Shown here: piece by piece, positions 15,637-23,763 of the stretch
Numbering within the stretch: position 1 is the stretch's first letter
Layout of the letters: the number at the start of each line of letters is the position of its first letter
NCBI RefSeq assembly: GCF_042651785.1
Contig: NZ_JBHSEC010000019.1
Location: forward strand, 1-64,000
Direction of reading: 5' to 3'
Length of the DNA stretch: 64,000 nt
Source: Chungangia koreensis
GTDB taxonomy: Bacteria > Bacillota > Bacilli > Bacillales_A > Planococcaceae
Made by a program: the position numbers and the translations under genes
The notes under the pieces: generated by a model
What the model saw: the letters and a program-made list of their open reading frames with translations, nothing else
Database searches by the model: none
Told to the model about the DNA's origin: nothing

Positions 15637-18270
15637 TTATTTCAAATCTTTTTTGTATTTTTCCATATCAACCGTATCAAGTTTTGCTTTTTTCATTTCA
15701 TTGATAATGGTTTGAACGCTGCTCGTGGATTTTATATTCTTTTTCACGAATGAAAGAATATCACTATTCGATGCTTTCTTTTTTGTTGCTTCGATTACAC
15801 CGGCGGCAACCTCTCTCACTACATTGGAATATGATTTCCGTTGTGCGAAGTTGCTTGCTTTTTGTTGATGTTTGGAAAGAATGGATCTTCCAATTTCAGC
15901 TTGCTTTAATTCATTCCGGAAGACTTCAATTGCCTTCGTATCCATTTTGTTTTTCTTTAATTCAGCAATGATTGCGCTCGCACTGCTGCTTGACGAGAGA
16001 TTCGGTTTAAGGACAGTTTCAACAAGCACGGCTTGGTCCACATTCTTCTTGGAAAGTCCGACGGTCGCTTCTTTTACAGTAGCCAAGACACTTGCATAAG
16101 ATTTTGTCTTCGCATAATACGAAATAACCGCTTGGTATTGGCCGATTACTTTTGCTACTTCACTCTTGTCTGTTGCTTTCACAGAGTTCATTGTTTTAGC
16201 GAGATCTTTGCGTGCATTCATAGCCGTTGTTCCATTTTTAACTTTAGGAGCGAACTGCTTTTGTGCTTTCGAAGCTTCGCCTTTAATTTCTTTCACAACT
16301 TCCGCCACAGTTTGTCCTGGTGCAGGCTTAGTAGAAGGAACTGTCACTTCTGACTTAGGCGCTTCAGGTGCAGGTTGTGGAGCTGATGCAATTGGTGAGG
16401 TTGCTGGAGCTGGCTCCGGCTGTGATGGTGCAGGTTGTGTCGGTACCGGTGCTGGTTGAGTTGGTGCTGGCATCGGTGCCGGTTCACTCGCTACTGGCGG
16501 AGCTGATGGCGCTGTGCTTCCAACAGGCGCTTGATTGACAACAGGCGCTGGAGCCGCAGCAGTAGCGGCTGACTTCGTTACTCCAACCGATTCATTATTG
16601 AATGTATCAACCGTTTTGATTGTAAACGCATAGGATGTGCTTGGATTCAGGCTATCCACCACAAGTTCATTCCCTGTAACATTCTTAATTTTATTTCCAT
16701 CCTTATAGACATTGACGGATGCAAAGTCCTGATCAGCAGGGTTCTGCCAGTTCAGCTTCACTTTCTGATGGTCAATCGCTGTTGCGGATAAGTTTGTCAC
16801 TTCATTCGGCGGTGTGACATCAGCAATGGTTGTAATTTGGTAGGTTGCACCTTTTGATTCATTCCCTCGTGCATCAACCGTTTTCAGCGTCATGCTGTAT
16901 GTCGTATTCGGCTTCCGGTCGGTTACTGTGATGCTCGTTTCACCCTTTGAAAGGGACTTAAACAATGTACCGTCTATATACAGTTTCGTAGAAACATAGT
17001 CCGAATCAGCCGGCTTGTCCCATCCAATCGTAAATTCCCGTTCCTTAACGGAAATAGTTTTGATGTTTGATACTTCAGCAGGTGCAGTTACATCCCCACT
17101 GTACGTAGCGAGTCCTTGGCCGAATTTCACATCATATCCTGTTGGCCCAAGGTCCTCGACTCGCTTATATAGCTCTTCCGTCAATTGTTCGTCGGTCATG
17201 TTCGGAAATTGCTGTTTCAATAAAGCCAAAATCCCTGTGACATGAGGAGTCGCTTGGGACGTTCCGCTGCTCCATGCATGGTTTCCGTTCAAATACGTAC
17301 TGAGGATTTGAACTCCAGGTGCTGCGATGTCCACTGTAGATCCATAATTGGAAAAGCTCGCAAGTTGCTTGGAGGAATCTACCGCAGTCACGGCGATTGT
17401 GCTTGCATACTGCGCAGGGTAATTGACCGGTTTTGTGCCGCCGTCATTCCCTGCTGCTGCGACAACGAGGATTCCATCGCTGTCAGCCTCTTCTAACATT
17501 AACCTCATTACCGGAACATCTGACTCACTGCCTAAACTCAAGTTGAGGATGTCCATATCGTTTTGGATTGACCACTGAATACCTTCAAGGACATCGTTTA
17601 GATTACCTGTTCCGCTGGAAGGCAAGGCTTTGACTGCATATAACTGGACGTCCGGCGCGACACCTACAGTACCATAGTTGTTATTCTGAGCTGCAATGAT
17701 TCCGGCAACGTGTGTGCCATGGCCATTATCATCGGAATAGGATTGTACGCCGTCTACCGTGGATACTCCTCCGGCAATTTGCAAGTCTCGATGTGCCTGG
17801 ATGCCCGAGTCAATGACAGCAACTTTGACACCTTTTCCAGTGATGCCATTCGTGAAGGATGCTCCGTCTTTATTGACCGCCTGGAACCCCCAGTTCAATT
17901 CCTGTTCAGCCGTTCCCGTAATTGTTGCTGAATCAGCCAACTCAAACACTTCAGCTGTATCCTCTGTTTCAATCTTGACGTTGTGTTCAACGCTTCGGAT
18001 ATTTGGATCTGCTTTTAATTCATCTATTTGAGATTCATTTATGACAACAGTAATCGCTGAAATGACGCTAAATTCTGTAACGACTTCTTTAGCGGCAGCC
18101 AGCACGCTTTCTTTTCCGATTTCATTTTTATAAATAATGATGACTTCTACATCGTTTGAGGTTGGAACCGTCTCGTTCGCCGCCATTACAGGAGTAGTAG
18201 CAGCAATCATTACGGCAGATGTGGCACTAACAGAGATGATTTTGCGGAATAAATCTTGTTTATGATTCAA
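15637..18270 (-). CDS. Large exported S8 subtilase with two fibronectin type III domains and a duplicated C-terminal domain
   Basis: 877 residues. A signal peptide (1-31), an inhibitor-I9-like propeptide (about 41-101, ending in NIRSVEHN), and the S8 domain with Asp154 (VIDSG), His185 (GHGTHVAG) and Ser338 (SGTSQATPH). Two FN3 modules follow (about 395-483 and 489-575), both opening with the xxPAEVSN/PPNEVTN pattern, then a proline-rich linker (about 590-665) that may cross the wall. The C-terminal 200 residues hold two related Lys-rich helical repeats (each with a KSYxxVxxxV...K...S/TSSxxxIIxE/NxMKK pattern) that I do not recognise. It has no SLH modules, unlike the first subtilase. The start is TTG, ten bases after CGGAGG. 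Confidence 0.9.
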   Translation of the reverse strand: MNHKQDLFRKIISVSATSAVMIAATTPVMAANETVPTSNDVEVIIIYKNEIGKESVLAAAKEVVTEFSVISAITVVINESQIDELKADPNIRSVEHNVKIETEDTAEVFELADSATITGTAEQELNWGFQAVNKDGASFTNGITGKGVKVAVIDSGIQAHRDLQIAGGVSTVDGVQSYSDDNGHGTHVAGIIAAQNNNYGTVGVAPDVQLYAVKALPSSGTGNLNDVLEGIQWSIQNDMDILNLSLGSESDVPVMRLMLEEADSDGILVVAAAGNDGGTKPVNYPAQYASTIAVTAVDSSKQLASFSNYGSTVDIAAPGVQILSTYLNGNHAWSSGTSQATPHVTGILALLKQQFPNMTDEQLTEELYKRVEDLGPTGYDVKFGQGLATYSGDVTAPAEVSNIKTISVKEREFTIGWDKPADSDYVSTKLYIDGTLFKSLSKGETSITVTDRKPNTTYSMTLKTVDARGNESKGATYQITTIADVTPPNEVTNLSATAIDHQKVKLNWQNPADQDFASVNVYKDGNKIKNVTGNELVVDSLNPSTSYAFTIKTVDTFNNESVGVTKSAATAAAPAPVVNQAPVGSTAPSAPPVASEPAPMPAPTQPAPVPTQPAPSQPEPAPATSPIASAPQPAPEAPKSEVTVPSTKPAPGQTVAEVVKEIKGEASKAQKQFAPKVKNGTTAMNARKDLAKTMNSVKATDKSEVAKVIGQYQAVISYYAKTKSYASVLATVKEATVGLSKKNVDQAVLVETVLKPNLSSSSSASAIIAELKKNKMDTKAIEVFRNELKQAEIGRSILSKHQQKASNFAQRKSYSNVVREVAAGVIEATKKKASNSDILSFVKKNIKSTSSVQTIINEMKKAKLDTVDMEKYKKDLK

Positions 18271-18596
18271 TTATTGTTTGCCTCCGATTGTTAAATAAAG
18301 TAGGTTGTTCACAAGGATGTGATCGGCAGATTACTTGAAGAAAGTAAATTTAGTAGACTTACAGAAAAGAATATTACCATTTATAGGATAAAAACACAAT
18401 CATTATTTGGAAATTAATAGGATAAAAGTCTACTGATTTTTGCGAATAAAAAACCACTCCATTTGGCATGGAATGGCAGGAGCTACTATACCGAATATTA
18501 CTTTTATTCGTATCGGAGCTAAGTCGCTTTTTCTTGAGTCAAGAAAATCAAGTGTTCGTCATATACTATAAATAACCTGTATTGCGAGTTAGGTAG
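18271..18596. other. Intergenic region with repeated regulatory motif
   Basis: In 326 bases no gene is seen. The part nearest the subtilase is AT-rich and carries two copies of TTTTATCCTAT on the minus strand. A partial hairpin at about 18450-18475 followed by TTTTTTATT on the minus strand looks like a weak terminator with no obvious gene. Confidence 0.5.
18383..18427 (-). promoter_or_regulatory. Two copies of candidate motif TTTTATCCTAT upstream of the large subtilase
   Basis: The exact 11-mer occurs at 18383-18393 and 18417-18427 (minus strand), 34 bases apart and 113-157 bases before the start codon. The distal copy is followed by TAATTTCC, close to GAATCTCC that follows the copy ahead of the amidase gene. 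It could be a regulator or alternative sigma-factor site. Confidence 0.3.
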
Positions 18597-18800
18597 GTGA
18601 TTGTCATAAAGATAGATAATAATAAATCGTTACTGGCAAAGAGACTGGGCGCAATGGCACAGGAGATGTTGTATTGCCAAGCGAAGGATATCCAGTATCC
18701 GGGCCGATCCACTGGCCATATCCGAAGAGCATCCGATATCGTTGGGAATGATTTGTTGGTACAGAAAGCCATTGCAAAATACTATGGATTGAAAAAATAA
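18597..18800 (+). CDS. Small protein of unknown function
   Basis: A 67-residue reading frame from a GTG at 18597, preceded by the weak purine string TTAGGTAG and followed immediately by a strong plus-strand terminator, which supports a real transcript. The product is basic, without signal peptide or membrane segment; a helix (SLLAKRLGAMAQEMLYC) is followed by a Gly/Arg-rich turn and a second helix (LLVQKAIAKYYGLKK). I do not recognise it. An in-frame TTG or ATG further in cannot be excluded. Confidence 0.5.
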   Translation: MIVIKIDNNKSLLAKRLGAMAQEMLYCQAKDIQYPGRSTGHIRRASDIVGNDLLVQKAIAKYYGLKK

Positions 18801-18833
18801 AAATGCTTCCGGGGTGATTCGGAAGCATTTTTG
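18801..18833. terminator. Bidirectional intrinsic terminator
   Basis: A perfect 10-bp stem AAATGCTTCC/GGAAGCATTT followed by TTTG on the plus strand; A residues before the stem provide a T-tract for the converging minus-strand gene. Confidence 0.88.
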
Positions 18834-18834
18834 T

Positions 18835-19782
18835 TTAGATTGGATCCCTCTTTAGGAATGCGGTCATACAGTGGACAGCTCCCCATCCGTTCATGAGCTC
18901 GGAAAGGTCGACTTCGATGACTTCAACGTTGTGTTCCTCGAGTAGCTTTTTTGTTAAGGGATTGCCTTTAACCATTACAACTTTGCCTGGCTCGAGTGCG
19001 ACGAAGTTTAAACTCATCCCAAGTTTTAATTCCTCTATGTACGGCAATTCTACAATTTCAACCCCTGCCTCATGCAGCTGGCGGATGCAATCATAGCCGA
19101 CATGCCACGGGAACACCATCAATTTATTCTTGTCGATCATGTTCATATAGCCGTCGAGATGGATGGAGCCGTATGGGATTTCAGTACGGATAATGTTGGA
19201 GACGCCCATATTGCGGAGTTCGTTCTCCACTTGATGTGCGCCGGATTCATTCGTCCGCGAACCGGTGCCGATGATGACGGTATCGCGGTTCACCCACATC
19301 GCACTTGCCCCTTCGAAGTAGCCATCGCCGTTGATGGTTTTGATAATGGGGACTCCTAATTCACCGAGTTTCTTGGCAACTGCGCGTTCTTCTCCTCTAC
19401 GGGCTGGAATGGAAGGACGGCACAAAATTGCGCCTTCTGGTGTCATGAATAAAAGATCACGCATGAACATCGCATTCGGCTTGTCTTTCCGTTGTTCTCC
19501 TACATAATGGACTTCTACTCCGTATTGACGATATAGGTCTGCGAGTGCATCCTGTTCTTGTCGTGCTTTTTCAGGATTGATTGCCCCACGGAATCGATAC
19601 TGTTCATAATTTTCTACGGTAATCCCTTCGATTTCCGCTCCTGGTCGGTGCATAAGGACAGCTCTTAGTTTGCCAACCTCGGAATCACAATACCAATCGC
19701 CCCAGTTTTCTTTCATTTCATCGGAGAATGGGATTTCACTCGGGAACCAACGCTCCCCTTGGACCTTTAACTTCCAATTCAT
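18835..19782 (-). CDS. Arginine deiminase / amidinotransferase-superfamily hydrolase
   Basis: A 315-residue member of the guanidine-modifying superfamily (arginine deiminase, dimethylarginine hydrolase, amidinotransferase). Landmarks are MFMRDLLFMTP (substrate Asp), GDGYFEGASAMWV, SGSRTN-like GTGSRTNESG, the catalytic His in SIHLDGYMN and the nucleophilic Cys in GWGAVHCMT near the C-terminus. It should hydrolyse or transfer a guanidino/ureido carbon, but no arginine-catabolic operon (arcB, arcC) is adjacent, so the true substrate is unknown. The start is ATG at 19782 after AAGGGGG. A perfect TTGTATACAA palindrome lies 31 bases upstream. Confidence 0.82.
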   Translation of the reverse strand: MNWKLKVQGERWFPSEIPFSDEMKENWGDWYCDSEVGKLRAVLMHRPGAEIEGITVENYEQYRFRGAINPEKARQEQDALADLYRQYGVEVHYVGEQRKDKPNAMFMRDLLFMTPEGAILCRPSIPARRGEERAVAKKLGELGVPIIKTINGDGYFEGASAMWVNRDTVIIGTGSRTNESGAHQVENELRNMGVSNIIRTEIPYGSIHLDGYMNMIDKNKLMVFPWHVGYDCIRQLHEAGVEIVELPYIEELKLGMSLNFVALEPGKVVMVKGNPLTKKLLEEHNVEVIEVDLSELMNGWGAVHCMTAFLKRDPI

Positions 19783-19812
19783 TTTGATGACCCCCTTAAC
19801 TAAATCTGATCT

Positions 19813-19822
19813 TTGTATACAA
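19813..19822. promoter_or_regulatory. Perfect palindrome TTGTATACAA, candidate repressor operator
   Basis: A 10-base perfect inverted repeat 31-40 bases upstream of the deiminase-like gene, in the expected promoter or leader region. Palindromes with a TGTATACA core are recognised by several GntR-family repressors; which regulator acts here is unknown. Confidence 0.3.
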
Positions 19823-19845
19823 TTTTCTAAGTGGATTTTTGATTA

Positions 19846-19962
19846 GTTTCCAACCAAATGCCCCAAGTTTCCAACCATGTGGTCAAAGATTCCAACCAAA
19901 TCGGAAACTTTCCAACCATTTACAAAAACTTTCCAACTAATCCATCAAACTTTCCAACCATC
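19846..19962 (-). repeat. Intergenic 21-base phased array, core GTTGGAA (minus strand)
   Basis: TTCCAAC on the plus strand (GTTGGAA on the minus) starts at 19848, 19869, 19890, 19910, 19931 and 19952: steps 21, 21, 20, 21, 21. The bases between cores differ. It lies between the deiminase-like gene and the left end of the IS3-family element. The same core and period recur in three other arrays, there on the plus strand. Confidence 0.85.
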
Positions 19963-20013
19963 CACAAAAATAACCACCCCGCATGATGTGACCCCTAAAA
20001 GTTAGAGTTTTTA

Positions 20014-20781
20014 TTAAGCAGCTGACTGGCTGGTGTGATGACGGTATTGTACCGGACTCATACCGGCCAATTTTAGCTTAATGCGCTTGTTATTATAATA
20101 ATCGATATACTCTTCAATTCTTCTCTTTAACTCTTCAAACGAACACTTTGGTTCTCCGTAATACATTTCTTGTTTTAATAAACCGAAGAAGTTCTCCATC
20201 GGAGAATTATCTATACAGTTTCCCTTACGGGACATGCTTTGGAAAATCTTATGTTTCTTGAGTGTCTTTCTCCACTTTTTATGTTGATAATGCCAACCCT
20301 GATCCGAGTGGATAGTTGTCCTGTATTTTGAAACCTTCACAATTTTAATTGCTTCCTCTAGAGGTTTGATAACTAAGTCCAGGGTAGGACTATTACTTAC
20401 TCCATAAGAAAGAATCTCTCCATTAAACATATCCATGATTGGATTTAAGTACAATTTGATACCTTCTAAACATTTAAACTCGGTGATATCAGTTGATAGC
20501 TTTTGATGACAGATAGTTGTGTAGAAACGACGATTAATCCGGTTCTTAGAAATTTTCCCAATCGTCCCTTTATAGGAACTATATTTACGTGATTTTCTTC
20601 TAAATTTACTGCCCTTCAGGCACAGTTTCTTCATGATACGTTGGACTTTCTTATGATTTATAGTAAGCCCCTGATTTTTTAATGCCGCGTGAACTCGACG
20701 ATAACCGTAATTTCGGTTATTTTCTTCAAAAATCACCTGGATGGATTTTTCTAATTCTTGATCCGGATTCTCTTGATTCAT
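20014..20781 (-). CDS. IS3-family transposase OrfB (DDE integrase domain)
   Basis: 255 residues counted from the internal ATG at 20781. An HTH_21-type N-terminal segment (NYGYRRVHAALK) precedes the retroviral-integrase-like core with Asp in STDITEF, Asp in HSDQGWHY and Glu in NSPMENFFG, the DDE triad. The frame is open upstream to 20928, where it joins OrfA by -1 slippage, adding 49 residues (beginning VASFSDGSGG); the active transposase is therefore an OrfAB fusion. No internal stop is seen, so the element may be active. Confidence 0.9.
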   Translation of the reverse strand: MNQENPDQELEKSIQVIFEENNRNYGYRRVHAALKNQGLTINHKKVQRIMKKLCLKGSKFRRKSRKYSSYKGTIGKISKNRINRRFYTTICHQKLSTDITEFKCLEGIKLYLNPIMDMFNGEILSYGVSNSPTLDLVIKPLEEAIKIVKVSKYRTTIHSDQGWHYQHKKWRKTLKKHKIFQSMSRKGNCIDNSPMENFFGLLKQEMYYGEPKCSFEELKRRIEEYIDYYNNKRIKLKLAGMSPVQYRHHTSQSAA

Positions 20782-20840
20782 CCTCTTAATGTGATAGTGG
20801 TAGGAGGATTCAGGGATGCCTACTATTTGAAGAACATCTT

Positions 20841-21398
20841 TTAATCGGAAGGTTTCTTTGAGTTCGAGTGATAGCGCTGCTTGTGCTTTTCGAGATAGCC
20901 CTCCGGATCCATCTGAAAAGCTCGCAACTTTTTTAGGTATTCTACCTCCAAGCGAAGAAGCTCGTTTTCCCGTTCCAATTCCTGTTCACGCGTCATTTCT
21001 TTTTCTTCTGTTTCGATTCTTTTCTTATCTTTATTTGACATGGAGGGCCGTCCTTTCGGTCTACCCAAGCTTTCAGCTCCTCCTTCTGAAAAGACTTTAT
21101 TCCAGATTGAAATGGTGGAGGGATTCGTGATTCCGAAATGGAGGGCTGCCTCAGTTTGAGATGAACCTGTTCTTTTCATAAAGGTTAATACATCCAGCTT
21201 GAATTGAACAGAATAAGATTCCTTCTTCTCCTTCTTCATCAACGCCTCAGGTCCCAATTGTTGAAATACCTTTACCCACCCCTTAAGAGCGGTACTACTT
21301 GGAATCCCATACTTCTCAGCTAAAAGCTTATATCCCAAAGCGCCTTCAAGGTATTCTTTTACCACCATCAACTTAAATTGTTCACTATATTTAGTCAT
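20841..21398 (-). CDS. IS3-family OrfA, helix-turn-helix protein
   Basis: 185 residues. Two helix-turn-helix motifs (about 15-45 and 72-105, the latter with SQTEAALHFGI) are followed by a leucine-zipper-like coiled coil (EQELERENELLRLEVEYLKKL). It binds the element's ends and, by frameshifting on AAAAAAG, supplies the N-terminus of the transposase. The start is ATG at 21398. Confidence 0.9.
   Translation of the reverse strand: MTKYSEQFKLMVVKEYLEGALGYKLLAEKYGIPSSTALKGWVKVFQQLGPEALMKKEKKESYSVQFKLDVLTFMKRTGSSQTEAALHFGITNPSTISIWNKVFSEGGAESLGRPKGRPSMSNKDKKRIETEEKEMTREQELERENELLRLEVEYLKKLRAFQMDPEGYLEKHKQRYHSNSKKPSD
20928..20934 (-). promoter_or_regulatory. Programmed -1 frameshift heptamer A AAA AAG
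   Basis: On the minus strand, orfA codons CTA AAA AAG form the slippery string A-AAA-AAG in the correct phase. Slipping back one base continues into the orfB frame, which is open from 20928 to the orfB stop. This is the classical IS3-family arrangement. Confidence 0.8.
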
Positions 21399-21439
21399 TA
21401 AAAAGCACCCAATACGAAGTGGTCATTTTCCGTTAGGAA

Positions 21440-21459
21440 GCTTCCGGCAAGCCGGAAGC
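21440..21459 (-). terminator. Terminator hairpin lacking its T-tract, after the amino acid ABC operon
   Basis: A perfect 9-bp stem GCTTCCGGC/GCCGGAAGC with a 2-base loop stands 10 bases past the ATPase stop, but on the minus strand it is followed by TTCCTAACGG instead of a T-run and then by the IS end at 21425. Termination is probably inefficient. Confidence 0.55.
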
Positions 21460-21468
21460 AAACCCAAT

Positions 21469-22197
21469 TTAATGCTCTAACACTTTACTCAAGAAGTTCC
21501 TTGCCCGCTCCGTGTCTGGAATGGAGAAAAACTTCGATGGGAGCGCTTTTTCGACTATCTTGCCGTCTGCCATGAAGACAATCTCATCACAAATTTCCTT
21601 CGCAAAACCCATTTCATGGGTTACGACTACCATTGTCATCCCACTCTTCGCGAGCTTCCGGATTGCATCCAATACTTCTTTGACCATTTCCGGGTCCAAT
21701 GCAGATGTTGGTTCATCGAAGAGCATCACTTGCGGATCCATTGCGAGCGCACGAGCGATGGCGACACGTTGTTGTTGACCACCGGATAGTTTGGATGGGT
21801 AGGCATCGAATTTGTCACCCAATCCAAGGGATGTCAGCAACTCTTTCCCTTTCTGTTCCGCCTCTTCCTTACCCAATCCCTTTACCTTGCGCGGTGCCAC
21901 GGTGACATTCTCCAGTGCAGTCAAAAAAGGATAGAGGTTAAAGCTTTGGAATACAAACCCGATATTCGTACGGGCTTTATTCAAATCGGTCTTCTTCGCG
22001 TGAATCTCGACACCGTCAACTACTACACTCCCGTTGTCGATTTCCTCGAGAGCATTAATCGTACGGATCAATGTACTCTTCCCTGCCCCACTCGGTCCGA
22101 TCAGCGCGACGATATTCGATTTTGGGATTTCTAAGTTAATATCACTCAATACGTGCAAGTCGCCGAAGCTTTTATTCACATTCTGTATGCTGATCAT
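21469..22197 (-). CDS. Polar amino acid ABC transporter, ATP-binding protein
   Basis: 242 residues with all nucleotide-binding motifs: Walker A GPSGAGKST (33-41), Q-loop FQSFNLYPF, signature LSGGQQQR, Walker B VMLFDEP and the switch His in VVTHEMGF. It is a GlnQ/HisP-type ATPase that powers uptake with the permease and binding protein encoded upstream; the three genes lie 12-25 bases apart on the same strand. The start is ATG at 22197 after AAGGAGG. Confidence 0.92.
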   Translation of the reverse strand: MISIQNVNKSFGDLHVLSDINLEIPKSNIVALIGPSGAGKSTLIRTINALEEIDNGSVVVDGVEIHAKKTDLNKARTNIGFVFQSFNLYPFLTALENVTVAPRKVKGLGKEEAEQKGKELLTSLGLGDKFDAYPSKLSGGQQQRVAIARALAMDPQVMLFDEPTSALDPEMVKEVLDAIRKLAKSGMTMVVVTHEMGFAKEICDEIVFMADGKIVEKALPSKFFSIPDTERARNFLSKVLEH

Positions 22198-22209
22198 GTA
22201 ATTCCCTCC

Positions 22210-22869
22210 TTATAGTTCGCTAACTTTCAGCCGTTTTTCCATGTAACGGACAAGAAGGGAGAGGCTGAATGTCATGACAAAATAGAGTAATGCGACGAAC
22301 GTCCAAATTTCAAGACTCTTGAATGTCGTCGCAACAAGGTTTTTCGCGTTCAACGTTAAGTCGACCACAGCAACTGTTGATACTAAAGAAGAGTCTTTGA
22401 TTAGAATAATAAATTGCGAAGCAAGCGGTGGCAGTACCCGACGGAATGCTTGTGGCAAAATGATAAACCGCATCGCTTGCACATAGCTCATGCCTGATGA
22501 ACGGGCTGCTTCCATTTGGCCCTTAGGTACGGATTGGATTCCCGAGCGGACGATTTCCGCTACGAATGCTCCGGAGAACATGGACAAACCTAAGATCGCT
22601 GAGAAATAAGAGCCTAAATTCAGGAACTGTCCGAGTACGAAGAAAATCCATAGGAGGAGCACCAATAATGGCACTCCTCGCATCACTTCGACGTAAATGC
22701 TGGAAATCGTATAGATGATTTTATTCTTCGAAATCCGTCCGAGACCGAACAGGATTCCGATTGGTAAGCTTAGTAGTAATGCATAAAATGAGATTTCAAG
22801 TGTGAGTAAGACACCTTCTATGAAGATATCCATGTTTGCCGGGATCACCGACCAGTCCATTGCATACAT
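22210..22869 (-). CDS. Polar amino acid ABC transporter, permease
   Basis: 219 residues with about five membrane segments and the EAA-type cytoplasmic loop (GQMEAARSSGMSYVQAMRF) that contacts the ATPase. It is a HisM/GlnP-type permease; only one permease gene is present, so a homodimer is expected. The start is ATG at 22869, seven bases after AAGGGGGGAG. Confidence 0.92.
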   Translation of the reverse strand: MYAMDWSVIPANMDIFIEGVLLTLEISFYALLLSLPIGILFGLGRISKNKIIYTISSIYVEVMRGVPLLVLLLWIFFVLGQFLNLGSYFSAILGLSMFSGAFVAEIVRSGIQSVPKGQMEAARSSGMSYVQAMRFIILPQAFRRVLPPLASQFIILIKDSSLVSTVAVVDLTLNAKNLVATTFKSLEIWTFVALLYFVMTFSLSLLVRYMEKRLKVSEL

Positions 22870-22893
22870 TGGTGCTCCCCCCTTCTAAGATGA

Positions 22894-23712
22894 TTATTCT
22901 TCTACTTTGTCTAACCAGTCGCCGCTATTGAACCATTTCTCACGGGAAGCAAGCTCTGCTGGGCTTTCCAAGTATGAATCAAGGAATGAATTCAGCCACT
23001 GAACTGTTGCGTGGTCATTCTTCTTCACTGCAATTCCTAAGTTTTCTCCTGTAATTAAGCCTTCCACTTTACGGACTTTGTCAGGATTTTGCATGACCCA
23101 AACTGCAATAGCAGGTTCGTCATAGACAATGGCATCCGCTTTCCCCATTTGAACTGCAGTTGATGCACCTGGGAAATCATCGAAGTCTAATACTTCAGCG
23201 TTCTTGAATAGGTCTTTCGCAAGTAAGGCACCTGTTGTACCCATTGATACGGCAATTTTATTTCCTGGCTTGTCAAGGTCTTCCCATGATTTTGATGTTG
23301 TGTCGGAAGATGGGACCATTAAAGTCTGCCCTGTTTTGTAGTAAGGTTTTGCAAAGCTTACTGCTAATGCACGGTCACCACGGATTGTCGTTCCTGCGAT
23401 GCTTAAGTCGATCTCACCTGTTTGAAGCGCAGGGATGAGGGCATCAAAGCTGAATTGTTTGAACTCAACTTCTACATCAATTGATTCACCAATTGCATTT
23501 GCCAAATCCACGTCGTATCCAATGAAGTTGCCTTCTGTGTCTTTCATTTCAAATGGGAAGTACCCTGGAGCGATCCCTACTACTACTTTCTTGTTTTTTA
23601 CGATTTTATCGATTGTTGATGGCTGACCGCCGCCAGCTGCACCCGCATTGTCACTACATCCTGCAATCAAAAGAGCCGCTATTAACATCAAAGGCAAAAG
23701 CCATTTTTTCAT
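22894..23712 (-). CDS. Polar amino acid ABC transporter, substrate-binding lipoprotein
   Basis: 272 residues of the family 3 solute-binding type. A lipoprotein signal ends in LLIAGCSD (lipid-modified Cys). The ligand-domain hallmarks are PGYFPFEMKDTEGNFIGYDVDLANAIG and the hinge region with DLSIAGTTIRGDRALAVSFAKPYY, where the Arg binds the amino acid carboxylate. The exact amino acid is not predictable. ARG-box-like sequences upstream hint at an arginine-linked substrate. ATG start after GAGGAGG. Confidence 0.9.
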   Translation of the reverse strand: MKKWLLPLMLIAALLIAGCSDNAGAAGGGQPSTIDKIVKNKKVVVGIAPGYFPFEMKDTEGNFIGYDVDLANAIGESIDVEVEFKQFSFDALIPALQTGEIDLSIAGTTIRGDRALAVSFAKPYYKTGQTLMVPSSDTTSKSWEDLDKPGNKIAVSMGTTGALLAKDLFKNAEVLDFDDFPGASTAVQMGKADAIVYDEPAIAVWVMQNPDKVRKVEGLITGENLGIAVKKNDHATVQWLNSFLDSYLESPAELASREKWFNSGDWLDKVEE

Positions 23713-23763
23713 CTTCTTTTCCTCCTCAGAGAGTAATTGTTTACTTGAATGACTATGAGTATA

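Larger units (their letters stand above)
19989..21425 (-). mobile_element. IS3-family (IS150-group-like) insertion sequence, about 1437 bp
   Basis: The element is bounded by TGACCCCT at 19989 and, on the other strand, TGACCACT ending at 21425, imperfect inverted repeats of the TGACC type. It carries orfA and orfB with a programmed -1 frameshift signal. No target-site duplication is seen: the left flank is CATGATG and the right flank TTTTCCG. The left flank also begins with what looks like the 3' arm and T-tract of a terminator (minus strand GCGGGGTGGTTATTTTTG) whose 5' arm is missing, suggesting that sequence was lost next to the element. Confidence 0.82.
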
